From: CAVVXX01 sp052389895
GTDB lineage: Bacteria > Pseudomonadota > Alphaproteobacteria > Micropepsales > Micropepsaceae
NCBI GenBank assembly: GCA_052389895.1
Contig: JBQTHM010000006.1
Location: 1 to 64,000, forward strand
Length of the DNA stretch: 64,000 bases
Direction: 5' to 3'
This document shows positions 33,101 through 40,367 of the stretch, in pieces; within the stretch, counting starts at the first letter, position 1; each line of letters begins with the position of its first letter. Made by a program: the position numbers and the translations under genes. The notes under the pieces are model-generated. The model did no database searches. It was not told where the DNA came from and saw nothing but the letters and a program-made list of their open reading frames with translations.

Positions 33101-33892
33101 ATGAACGTGACGGAGTCTCTGGCGCCGCACCTGCCCTATTTGCGCCGCTATGCAAGGGCGCTTACCGGGTCCCAGGCCAGCGGCGACGCCTATGTGCGCG
33201 CCGCTCTTACCGCGCTGCTGGCAGGCCGGCAGGAGTTGTTGGAAGAGAGCTCGCCTAGGCTCGGGCTGTACCGTCTGTTTCACGCTATCTGGTCGAGTTC
33301 GGCCGAGCGCTTGGAAGACGAAATCGGTGCCGACCCGGAGGGTGGTCCGGAGGAAAGGTTGAAAGCGCTTGCCGCGCCGAAACGCGCCGCACTTTTGCTT
33401 ACCGCCGTTGAAGGTTTCAGCTTGAACGAAGCCGCACACATTCTCGACGTGTCGTCGGGGGAGGTCGAGCGCGCCATTCTTGAGGCCCAGGCCGAAATCG
33501 AGCAGCAGCTCGCTTCGCGTGTCCTTATTATAGAGGACGAGTCCATTATTGCGCTCGATTTGGAAAATCTGGTCACCGACCTTGGCCATCAAGTAGTCGC
33601 AACCGCGACGACCAAGGATGAAGCCGTTGCCGCGGCGCGCCGCCACACGCCAGGGCTCATACTTGCCGATATCAATCTCGGCGAAGGTGGTTCGGGCATG
33701 GAGGCAGTGGCGGAAATCCTGCGCAGTTTCGACGTTCCCGTCATTTTTGTCACTGCATATCCGGAAAGGCTGCTAACCGGCGAGCGGCCGGAGCCGACCT
33801 ACCTCGTGACAAAGCCATTCATGCCCGAAACGGTGCAGGCGACGATTGGGCAGGCGCTATTCTTTCACTCGGCTAACCGCAAGGCGGCCTAA
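33101..33892 (+). CDS. phyR: PhyR anti-anti-sigma response regulator
   Basis: 263 residues. The N-terminal sigma-like domain (1-135) mimics EcfG and is followed by a receiver with VLIIEDESIIALDLE and phosphoacceptor Asp190 in ILADINLGEGGSGME, then FVTAYPERLLTGE. Phosphorylated PhyR captures NepR and frees EcfG. No HWE/HisKA2 PhyR kinase is in the window, so the sensor is encoded elsewhere. Confidence 0.96.
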   Translation: MNVTESLAPHLPYLRRYARALTGSQASGDAYVRAALTALLAGRQELLEESSPRLGLYRLFHAIWSSSAERLEDEIGADPEGGPEERLKALAAPKRAALLLTAVEGFSLNEAAHILDVSSGEVERAILEAQAEIEQQLASRVLIIEDESIIALDLENLVTDLGHQVVATATTKDEAVAAARRHTPGLILADINLGEGGSGMEAVAEILRSFDVPVIFVTAYPERLLTGERPEPTYLVTKPFMPETVQATIGQALFFHSANRKAA

Positions 33893-33903
33893 AGCGATTC
33901 CCG

Positions 33904-33929
33904 GGAACCCGGCCAGCCTGGAACACGTT
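33904..33929 (+). promoter_or_regulatory. EcfG-type promoter (GGAAC-N17-CGTT)
   Basis: GGAAC 33904-33908 and CGTT 33926-33929, exact with a 17-base spacer, 32 bases before the small membrane-anchored gene at 33962. Confidence 0.72.
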
Positions 33930-33961
33930 TTGAGTCTAACGTGTTCGAGGCGGAGTGTGTG

Positions 33962-34273
33962 ATGGCGATAAGGCGAAGGCGCAGCAACGGCGTGGAAGCC
34001 CGGCTGGAGGCGCTAAAGGCCGATCTGGAATCGCTTCAGGAAGATATGCGTGGGCTATTGACCGACGTAAAGGGAATCGCAGCGGACGGCGTTTCAGAGG
34101 CGATGCAGACCGCCACTGACGCGGCGACCGACGCGGCTGACCGCGTGCAGGATTGGGCAACGGACAATGTCGAATCGTTGCGAGATGTTGTGCGCCGGCA
34201 ACCGCTTGCGGCCTGCGCGCTTTCCATGAGCGCGGGTGCGCTGATCGGCGCGCTTCTGCTCAGGCGCGGATAA
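33962..34273 (+). CDS. ElaB/YqjD/DUF883-like membrane-anchored protein
   Basis: 103 residues. An amphipathic, coiled-coil-like helical region (about 15-75, with repeated DAATDAADRVQDW-type Ala/Asp spacing) is followed by RRQPLAACALSMSAGALIGALLLRRG, the conserved C-terminal single membrane anchor of DUF883. Enteric ElaB/YqjD proteins are stress-induced, inner-membrane and ribosome-associated. It lies behind an exact EcfG promoter and nine bases before another membrane protein gene. Confidence 0.82.
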   Translation: MAIRRRRSNGVEARLEALKADLESLQEDMRGLLTDVKGIAADGVSEAMQTATDAATDAADRVQDWATDNVESLRDVVRRQPLAACALSMSAGALIGALLLRRG

Positions 34274-34282
34274 AGGATTCCC

Positions 34283-34621
34283 ATGGGGCCGCAAACGGTC
34301 GCGCGCACGCTTGTTGTGCTGGGCGCAATTGCCGTGGTGCTGACCGGGGTCGCCTTCGGCGGTCTCGCGCTCTATCTGTGGCTTCTCACGGATCTTTCGC
34401 CGCCGGCGGCGGCGGCGGCAACCGCGGCGATATTCCTGCTTGTTCCGGCGCTGTACGTTTTTGTCATGGCGCTCCGCAACGAAAGCCCCGCCAAAGAAAT
34501 GCATTCCGACAACGCCGCGCTTTCTGCTCTTGCCGATGTCGCGAAGGACAAGCCGCTGATCGCGGTGCTGCTTGCCGGTATCATTGGCGCCGCCGAGGTG
34601 GTCAGCCACCACAAGAAGTGA
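34283..34621 (+). CDS. small two-helix membrane protein (YqjE/holin-like position)
   Basis: 112 residues with two membrane segments (about 10-33 and 42-64) and a polar C-terminus carrying a further weakly hydrophobic stretch (LIAVLLAGIIGAAEVV). No firm family. The context, directly after a YqjD/DUF883-like gene, is like the yqjD-yqjE pair in enterics, where YqjE is a holin-like membrane protein. Probably in the same EcfG-controlled transcript. Confidence 0.65.
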   Translation: MGPQTVARTLVVLGAIAVVLTGVAFGGLALYLWLLTDLSPPAAAAATAAIFLLVPALYVFVMALRNESPAKEMHSDNAALSALADVAKDKPLIAVLLAGIIGAAEVVSHHKK

Positions 34622-34635
34622 CCCGCGCGCAGTGC

Positions 34636-34661
34636 GGAACCGCAGTCAACATTGGCGCGTT
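34636..34661 (+). promoter_or_regulatory. EcfG-type promoter (GGAAC-N17-CGTT)
   Basis: GGAAC 34636-34640 and CGTT 34658-34661, exact, ending 18 bases before the DUF1328 start codon. Confidence 0.72.
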
Positions 34662-34679
34662 TTGTGACGGAGAATCGCT

Positions 34680-34853
34680 ATGCTCGGATGGGCGCTCACA
34701 TTTTTCATACTTGCGATAATTGCGGCGTATCTCGGGTTCTTTGGGCTGGCAGGAGTCGCCGCGACAATCGCGAAGTTTCTGCTGGTCGTTTTCGTCATTC
34801 TTCTTGTGGTGAGCGGGCTGATGGGCGCACTGCGCAGCCAACCGCCAACCTGA
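34680..34853 (+). CDS. DUF1328 (YtjA-like) small membrane protein
   Basis: 57 residues, encoded from ATG 34680 with GGAG seven bases upstream. MLGWALTFFILAIIAAYLGF followed by a second helix ending in a polar RSQPPT tail is the DUF1328 pattern. These tiny proteins are common in stress regulons and are of unknown function. An exact EcfG promoter sits just upstream. Confidence 0.88.
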   Translation: MLGWALTFFILAIIAAYLGFFGLAGVAATIAKFLLVVFVILLVVSGLMGALRSQPPT

Positions 34854-34997
34854 TCAGGGGGAACCGCTTTCGGCCGGAAGCATTATCATTACTGAGCGGA
34901 TGGCTGCTTCCGGCTAACGTCACCTTGCCCCCCTCGAGAGCCGGAAGTGGCGGTCCGCTCTTCCTCTGTCGGCGGCGATTGGCGTGAGGGTAAGGTC

Positions 34998-36203
34998 ATG
35001 CTGCTGCGCCCGATATTGCCGCCCGATAATGCCCAAGAGGTTTCCGAGAATACACGAAGGGAATTGCTGCGCGGCATGCGCGCCATCCGTGCGTGCGCAA
35101 TCGGGCTCATAACAATTGCAACCCTCGCTGTCTGCGTAGCAGCTGCCGACATTCTGGCGCCCACCGCGATCGCCATCATGCTCGCGCTCGTGCTGGCACC
35201 GGTGGCGGCGAAGCTCGAGCGGCTTGGGCTCCCCTCCGGCGTTGTAGCGGTTTTCACGGTCGCAGTGACGGTAGCCGGGCTGACGATGGCGGCGGCAACC
35301 TTCGTGCCTGCCGTGATCGAATGGATGGAGCAGGCGCCCGAAATCGTACGCTCTGTAGACGAGAAGCTGCGGCCGATAAAACGTCAGCTGCTCGCGGTGG
35401 AAAGCGCCTCGCAGCAGATCACGCGTGTTACGCCATCGCCCGAGCCGGGGCCGCCGGAACAGGTCGGTTCCGTTACGCAGGGCATTCTCACGATGGCGCT
35501 CGATACGGCCCCGGGAATTCTTGCGAAGGCTGTTTTCGTCACAATTCTTACGATCTTTCTTCTGGCCTTCCGCAAGCGCTATACCGAACAGCTCGTATTG
35601 ACGCCGCGAAGTTTTCTCAATCGGGTGCGCATGGCGCGCATCTGCCGTGATGTGCGCGTCGGCGTATCGGGTTATCTGGCCACACTCGCACTGCTCAATG
35701 TCGGTCTCGCGTGCGTTACGGCACTCGCCTTCATGCTCGCCGGGATTTCGGACGGCGTCCTGTGGGGCCTCGCGTTTGGCTTGTTGAATTTCATTCCCAT
35801 CATCGGACCAACGGTGGTCATCCTGGCTTCGGCGCTTGTGGGATTCGCGACGGCGGACACCATGACCGAAGCGCTGCTTCCCCCTGCCATTCTTCTCGGC
35901 ATCAACACAATTGAAGCCAATCTGGTGCAGCCTTGGCTGCTTTCCCATCGTATTGTGGTCAATCCCGTCGTCATTTTCATTACCGTTGCCGCTCTTGTGT
36001 GGATGTGGGGCGTTGCGGCGGCGATAACGGCTGTGCCCGCACTCATCCTGTTCCACACCGTGGCCAAACACGTGCCTTCATTGCGCCGTGTCGGTGCGCT
36101 GCTTGCCGTGGATGGGCGGAACGGCAGAGCCGCGAACGGAAACTCGGACCATGGGCGCTCATTTGGGATTCTGTGGCGTGAAAAGACGCGAGCCAAAGGA
36201 TGA
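34998..36203 (+). CDS. AI-2E/PerM-family membrane transporter
   Basis: 401 residues with eight or so membrane segments. The family signature is in the C-terminal half: GLAFGLLNFIPIIGPTVVILASALVGF and NTIEANLVQPWLLSHRIVVNPVVIF. PerM proteins export small molecules (autoinducer-2 or ions have been proposed). The Gly-rich periplasmic loop (about 125-190) is Pro/Glu-rich. The start at 34998 has GAGGGTAAGG upstream. Its promoter may be an EcfG variant (GGAAC-N16-CATT at 34860), one base off consensus. Confidence 0.9.
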   Translation: MLLRPILPPDNAQEVSENTRRELLRGMRAIRACAIGLITIATLAVCVAAADILAPTAIAIMLALVLAPVAAKLERLGLPSGVVAVFTVAVTVAGLTMAAATFVPAVIEWMEQAPEIVRSVDEKLRPIKRQLLAVESASQQITRVTPSPEPGPPEQVGSVTQGILTMALDTAPGILAKAVFVTILTIFLLAFRKRYTEQLVLTPRSFLNRVRMARICRDVRVGVSGYLATLALLNVGLACVTALAFMLAGISDGVLWGLAFGLLNFIPIIGPTVVILASALVGFATADTMTEALLPPAILLGINTIEANLVQPWLLSHRIVVNPVVIFITVAALVWMWGVAAAITAVPALILFHTVAKHVPSLRRVGALLAVDGRNGRAANGNSDHGRSFGILWREKTRAKG

Positions 36204-36239
36204 GAAGGAGAACCGTACGAACTCTGACGGTAGCCCGGT

Positions 36240-36416
36240 TCAGGACCCGAAATACATGAGCAGCAGAATGGTAAAGGCGATCACGCCAAGCGCGAGGCTG
36301 AAGCCCAGCACGTAGCGCATCACGCGGAGCGTGTTGGCTTGTCGTGCTTTGGTCGTTGCAACAACCGGGTGTTCGTTATTGTCCGGCCGGGACTTGTGGG
36401 GCGCAGCGTTCGCCAT
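36240..36416 (-). CDS. small single-span membrane protein, EcfG promoter
   Basis: 58 residues. A basic polar N-terminus (to about residue 33) is followed by one membrane segment (VLGFSLALGVIAFTILLLMYF). No family. It is included because an exact EcfG promoter (36474-36449) lies 33 bases upstream of ATG 36416 on the same strand, which argues it is a real stress-induced gene. Longer reading from 36581 would cross the promoter. Confidence 0.65.
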   Translation of the reverse strand: MANAAPHKSRPDNNEHPVVATTKARQANTLRVMRYVLGFSLALGVIAFTILLLMYFGS

Positions 36417-36448
36417 TGAAACGTCCGAACTTGAGTTGAACGTATCGG

Positions 36449-36474
36449 AACGCGCCCATTCGCACATAAGTTCC
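36449..36474 (-). promoter_or_regulatory. EcfG-type promoter (GGAAC-N17-CGTT)
   Basis: Minus-strand GGAAC 36474-36470 and CGTT 36452-36449, exact, 33 bases before the small membrane-protein ATG. Confidence 0.7.
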
Positions 36475-36627
36475 CGCGCTAGTGCGGAACGCGCGCGCGC
36501 CGACAGGCGTTCCCCTGCAGAGATCGCCGGAGACCGGCGCCCCGCTTCGTTTTTCGTGGCGAGCGATGGCTCTGCCTGCATGAATGGTCAGATGCTGTAT
36601 CCCAATGAGGCGAGATTGCCGCGCGAC

Positions 36628-36915
36628 TCAGCCATCGGCCTTGTCGTCGCCTTTACCGTTTTGCGGGGAAACACGGCCCATCGCCTGCTCCACTTCCATA
36701 CGCGCCTTGATCACCTGCTCGAGCTGGTTGGGTTCGCCGCCCGACATGTTCTCATCCGAAGCAACCAAGAGCGCGCGAGAATCGCGCTCCCACGTGTTCA
36801 GAATAGTAAGCCGCTCTTCGTTCGTCAGCCTTCGATCGCGCACGACATCCGCAGGTTGGCGGTAGAAGCGGCCGGGGTCCGCTTTGGCTTCTTCAATGAA
36901 TTTTTCCCATTTCAT
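36628..36915 (-). CDS. small soluble protein of unknown function, EcfG promoter
   Basis: 95 residues, charged and helical. A conserved-looking core reads FYRQPADVVRDRRLTNEERL, then ILNTWERDSRALLVASDENM and GGEPNQLEQV; I recall similar small proteins in rhizobia and methylobacteria but no named domain. An exact EcfG promoter (36973-36948) lies upstream. The ribosome-binding site is weak. Confidence 0.72.
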   Translation of the reverse strand: MKWEKFIEEAKADPGRFYRQPADVVRDRRLTNEERLTILNTWERDSRALLVASDENMSGGEPNQLEQVIKARMEVEQAMGRVSPQNGKGDDKADG

Positions 36916-36947
36916 AGCGGTGGCCGGACCAGGAGATGTGCGGTGGA

Positions 36948-36973
36948 AACGCGCGTGCGGCAGCTCGCGTTCC
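36948..36973 (-). promoter_or_regulatory. EcfG-type promoter (GGAAC-N17-CGTT)
   Basis: Minus-strand GGAAC 36973-36969 and CGTT 36951-36948, exact, 32 bases before the 36915 start codon. Confidence 0.7.
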
Positions 36974-36999
36974 GGACTGCGTTTTACTAGGAGGCCTCA

Positions 37000-37206
37000 T
37001 TGGCAGCACGAAGCCGCCGCAGCAAAGATGACAACGGCAAGGGACGCAAGCAAGCCCGGCCCGATGGCCGTGAGGGCGGCCTTGGTACGCGGCCAATTTG
37101 GCAGAGCCATTTGCGGCTGTCGCTCGTAAGTTGCCCTGTCGTGCTCTACAGCGCCACCACGCGCGCCCACGACATTTCATTTCATCTGCTTAATCCGCTT
37201 GATGGC
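37000..37206 (+). pseudogene. ku: truncated Ku (NHEJ end-binding protein), N-terminus only
   Basis: From a TTG at 37000 with AGGAGG five bases upstream, the reading frame encodes a basic leader and then RPIWQSHLRLSLVSCPVVLY and ATTRAHDISFHLLNP, unmistakably the first 65 residues of bacterial Ku. After LLNP the homology stops: the frame runs on antisense to the ligD polymerase gene until 37506. The rest of Ku (about 200 residues, including the DNA-ring and dimer region) is missing. The Ku homology and the polymerase-gene C-terminal codons overlap by about 20 bases, so a deletion joined the two genes tail-in. The remnant cannot bind ends. Confidence 0.82.
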
Positions 37207-38112
37207 GGCGCCAAGGGGCGCCGCAGCACGATCGAGGTCTCGCCAGGGATCGCCGGCTTTCAACCAGATGGAGGCATTGGCGACGTGAAATCGCTTCGGA
37301 TTCACTCCGGTACGCAATTTGCTCCACTCCAGCGGCATGGCGACGGGCGCGCCCTCCTTGGCGCGCGGCGAATAGGGGGCAACCGCCGTGGCAAAGTGAT
37401 CGTTGCGCAAATAATCGAGAAAGATCTTTCCACCCCGCGCCTTCTTGGAAAGGGTCGTCGTGTACGCGTTTGGGCTGTCCTGCACCATCATCTGGCAGAG
37501 AAGTAGGGCGAAGTTTTTCGCTATGTCCCAAGTGAGTAACTGGCCACGTGACGCCTTTATCGGCGTCGTGACGTGCAGGCCTTTGCCGCCGGTCGTCTTC
37601 ACAAATGGCTCGAGACCCGCTTGCGCGATGCGCTCACGCAATTCCCTGGCGGCTTCAACGACGCGATCGAAGGCTACGTCGGGCGCGGGGTCCAGATCGA
37701 AAACCAGCCGTCCAGGCGTTTCAGGCCCGTTGGGCTTGCAGCCCCAGGGATGCAGCTCCAGCACGCCCGCCTGCGCGAGCGCAACCAGCGCCTTTGCAGT
37801 GTCGGCCGCGAGAAACGGTTTTTTCTCGCCCGTAACCCTGATCTCGCGAAAATCCGCCGCGCTTCCCGCCAGCACGTGGCGCTGAAAGAAACGATTGCCG
37901 GTGATGCCGTCGGGCGCGCGTACCATGGAAAGCGGGCGTCCCTTGATGTGCAGAAGAATCCGCTCGGCGAGGCGCTCATAATATTTGGCGAGATCGAGTT
38001 TTGTCATGGCAGGTGTATTGCGCGTCTTTGGCCAAAGCTCCTTGCCGGGATTGCTAAGGCGGACACCCGCGACTGCGGCCGCCTCGTCGTCTAGCTTTCG
38101 AACGTGTTTCAA
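37177..38112 (-). CDS. ligD: LigD polymerase/primase (POL) domain protein
   Basis: 311 residues matching the LigD POL (AEP) module: VAGVRLSNPGKELWP at the domain start, IKGRPLSMVRAPDG, FVFDLDPA-like RLVFDLDPAPDVAFD with the catalytic Asp pair, FVKTTGGKGLHVTTPI and FLDYLRNDHFATAVAPYSPRA. It adds NTPs at broken ends in NHEJ. It starts with TTG three bases after the phosphoesterase stop and in the same reading frame, so the two ORFs may be one gene interrupted by TAA. Confidence 0.92.
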   Translation of the reverse strand: MKHVRKLDDEAAAVAGVRLSNPGKELWPKTRNTPAMTKLDLAKYYERLAERILLHIKGRPLSMVRAPDGITGNRFFQRHVLAGSAADFREIRVTGEKKPFLAADTAKALVALAQAGVLELHPWGCKPNGPETPGRLVFDLDPAPDVAFDRVVEAARELRERIAQAGLEPFVKTTGGKGLHVTTPIKASRGQLLTWDIAKNFALLLCQMMVQDSPNAYTTTLSKKARGGKIFLDYLRNDHFATAVAPYSPRAKEGAPVAMPLEWSKLRTGVNPKRFHVANASIWLKAGDPWRDLDRAAAPLGAAIKRIKQMK

Positions 38113-38115
38113 GGG

Positions 38116-38790
38116 TTACCGCACCGCCTGACGTTTGCGCCGGCGAGTCCTTTTTCTCGTGTGCGCCGACGTCGCTTTCTTGCGTTTCGCCTTCGGTCTC
38201 GCGCCAAGCGCAATCTCTTCCAAGGTGCGCCCGGTCTTGATCGACGTATCGGCCGCCGAAAGTGCATCGGGTTCGCCCGGCATGGCTGCTTCGTCGCGTT
38301 CCTTTATCAGCAGCCAGTTGTGCCGCTGCTTGCGGCCGGGCCGGCCATTCTTTTCGCGCAAGCGGATCAGCATCCACCTTCCCGTGATGCGCTCGCCTTC
38401 GAGTTCGAATTTGAGATGTCCCTTTTTCAGATCTTCCGAAGGAGGACGCGGGGATTGCGGCCGCCATCTGCCGCGATCCCATAGTTGGACCGTGCCTCCG
38501 CCGTATTCGCCTTTGGGAATCGTACCTTCGAATATGCCGTAATCAATCGGATGGTCTTCCACTTCTACGGCGAGCCTTTTTACGGCGGGGTCGAGAGAAG
38601 GCACCTTTGTCACGGCCCAGGACTTGTATACGCCGCCCAGTTCGAGCCGCAGATCGTAGTGGAGCCGCCGGGCATCATGCCTTTGCACGACGAAGCGCAA
38701 AGCTCTGCCTTTGGCGCCAACGATTCTTCCCCGCGGCTCCTTGGTTACACGAAAATCACGCTTGGCACGATAAAGGTCGAGTTCACTCAT
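38116..38790 (-). CDS. LigD 3'-phosphoesterase (PE) domain protein
   Basis: 224 residues. RFVVQRHDARRLHYDLRLEL is the PE active-site block (catalytic His/Asp), with VTKVPSLDPAVKRLAVEVED, DYGIFEGTIPKGEYGGG and NWLLIKERDEAA. It trims 3' phosphates and ribonucleotides. A Lys/Arg-rich tail (about 198-224) precedes a TAA; the frame then continues into the POL ORF. The ATP-dependent ligase domain that normally sits between PE and POL in this LigD type is absent. A weak EcfG-like element (GGAAC-N16-CGCT, 38862-38838) lies upstream. Confidence 0.9.
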   Translation of the reverse strand: MSELDLYRAKRDFRVTKEPRGRIVGAKGRALRFVVQRHDARRLHYDLRLELGGVYKSWAVTKVPSLDPAVKRLAVEVEDHPIDYGIFEGTIPKGEYGGGTVQLWDRGRWRPQSPRPPSEDLKKGHLKFELEGERITGRWMLIRLREKNGRPGRKQRHNWLLIKERDEAAMPGEPDALSAADTSIKTGRTLEEIALGARPKAKRKKATSAHTRKRTRRRKRQAVR

Positions 38791-38919
38791 CGACGTTCTT
38801 GGGCGTGAGTCTAGTGTCTAAAAAGTATGTACATGCAAGCGTGCGCCCATTTGATTGGTTCCGAGTTAGGATACGACCGTCAACAGCGCATGTGCTTGGC
38901 AATCCTGCTGAGAGCTGAC

Positions 38920-38944
38920 GGAACTTCGCAGGTGCGAACGCGTT
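38920..38944 (+). promoter_or_regulatory. EcfG-type promoter (GGAAC-N16-CGTT)
   Basis: GGAAC 38920-38924 and CGTT 38941-38944, exact, 34 bases before the PRC-barrel gene and in position to serve the otsB cluster by read-through. Confidence 0.72.
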
Positions 38945-38978
38945 ACCCGAATGTGGCGGAATCCATCAGGAGAACAGC

Positions 38979-39440
38979 ATGAGTATCAAAGTCTTTGAGC
39001 AACGCGGAGGAGCCGTGGTCGCTCTTTCATTTGCTTTTGCTCTCTCGAGCACGGGCCCCTCGCTCGGCGCCGATCCGGAAGAGCAGGCTGTCACCAGGGA
39101 TCTCAATATGCAGCAATTGGAGACTCCGGGGGTGATTTACGGCAACGCGCAAGAGCCTGCCGGCCCAGTCGCGGACGAATTGATACCGCTCGAAGACGCC
39201 GAGTTCACCTCGGATGAGCTGCTGGACCGCGCGGTAGAAACAAGCGAGGGCGAGCCGGTGGGTCGAGTTCGCAATGTCGCATTTGACGATGCCGGGCGGG
39301 CGATTTCAGCGGATGTCGAATTGGAAGGCGACGACAGGGTTGTTGTAATCGGTGCCGAAGCTCTATCGTACGATCAGGACGGTGACATTTTGATCGCCGA
39401 AATGAGCATTTCGGAAGTTCAGGAGCTTCCGGAAATCTGA
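38979..39440 (+). CDS. secreted PRC-barrel domain protein
   Basis: 153 residues with a signal peptide (ending SLGAD) and a C-terminal PRC-barrel (about 75-150): LLDRAVETSEGEPVGRVRNV, then AFDDAGRAISADVELEG, the usual strand-turn pattern. Such periplasmic PRC proteins are common stress-induced genes in alphaproteobacteria. An exact EcfG promoter precedes it. The 97-base gap to otsB has no evident terminator. Confidence 0.85.
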   Translation: MSIKVFEQRGGAVVALSFAFALSSTGPSLGADPEEQAVTRDLNMQQLETPGVIYGNAQEPAGPVADELIPLEDAEFTSDELLDRAVETSEGEPVGRVRNVAFDDAGRAISADVELEGDDRVVVIGAEALSYDQDGDILIAEMSISEVQELPEI

Positions 39441-39536
39441 CATTTCGCAGCCCAGGACGAGCGGGGTGAAGATGATTGGCGAAGAGGTCCGGCGTGCGCG
39501 ACCAAGGTCGGCCGAGCGTCCAGGGCCGAGGCCGAA

Positions 39537-40367
39537 ATGAAAGGGAGTGGAGGCAAGTCCGCGGCGACCCATGGGCGCGTTCCTGACTCGGGAACGGAAG
39601 CGCGCATCTCGCGCGTATTGCGCGGTGAGGTCGACTTTGGCGGCACGGCATTGTTGCTTGACGTCGATGGAACGCTGCTTGATATCGCACCTGCACCCAA
39701 TGAAATTCAGGTGCCGTATCAACTTCGCGATGCCCTCGTAGAGCTCGGGCGCCGTATGGATGGCGCGCTTGCGCTCATCAGTGGCCGCTCGCTTGCCGAC
39801 CTTGATCGCATCTTTGCGCCGCTTAAACTGCCCAGCATCGGCGGCCATGGCGCCGAAACGCGATTGCAGGATCACGGCGAGACGTTGCAACGCCACGCCG
39901 ACCCGCTTGAGGAAACCCTGCGCGAGGAGCTGTTTCGCATCGCGAAAGACCGGCCTGGCGTGCTGATCGAGGACAAGGATTATTCGATCGCCATTCATTA
40001 TCGCCTTGCGCCGGAAATGAAACGCAATCTACGCGAAGAAGTCGCGCGTGCCTGCGCGAATTCCGAAGCCGAGGATCTTCACGTGCTCCAAGGAAAATGC
40101 GTGATCGAAGTAAAATCCGCCCACTTCGACAAGGGCACGGCGGTACGCGATCTGATGACGCTTCCTCCCTTCAAGGGCCGCGTCCCCATTTTCGTGGGCG
40201 ACGATGTTACGGACGATGACGTGTTCCGGATTTTGCCGGAATTCGGTGGAATTGGTCTTCCCGTCGGGCGGGCTTTCGATGGTGTGGAGTTGGCCTTTTC
40301 CGGACCGCAGGCCGTGCGTGCCTGGCTCGCGCGCATGCTGAAAAGGCGCGAGGCTCGGACGACATGA
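39537..40367 (+). CDS. otsB: trehalose-6-phosphate phosphatase
   Basis: 276 residues, HAD-superfamily. The nucleophile motif LLDVDGTLLDIAP, ALISGRSLADLD, SIGGHGAE, and the C-terminal KGTAVRDL and VFVGDDVTDDDVF blocks are intact. It removes phosphate from trehalose-6-phosphate. First of a three-gene cluster with the GH15 gene (four-base overlap) and otsA. Trehalose is a classic EcfG-controlled osmoprotectant. Confidence 0.95.
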   Translation: MKGSGGKSAATHGRVPDSGTEARISRVLRGEVDFGGTALLLDVDGTLLDIAPAPNEIQVPYQLRDALVELGRRMDGALALISGRSLADLDRIFAPLKLPSIGGHGAETRLQDHGETLQRHADPLEETLREELFRIAKDRPGVLIEDKDYSIAIHYRLAPEMKRNLREEVARACANSEAEDLHVLQGKCVIEVKSAHFDKGTAVRDLMTLPPFKGRVPIFVGDDVTDDDVFRILPEFGGIGLPVGRAFDGVELAFSGPQAVRAWLARMLKRREARTT

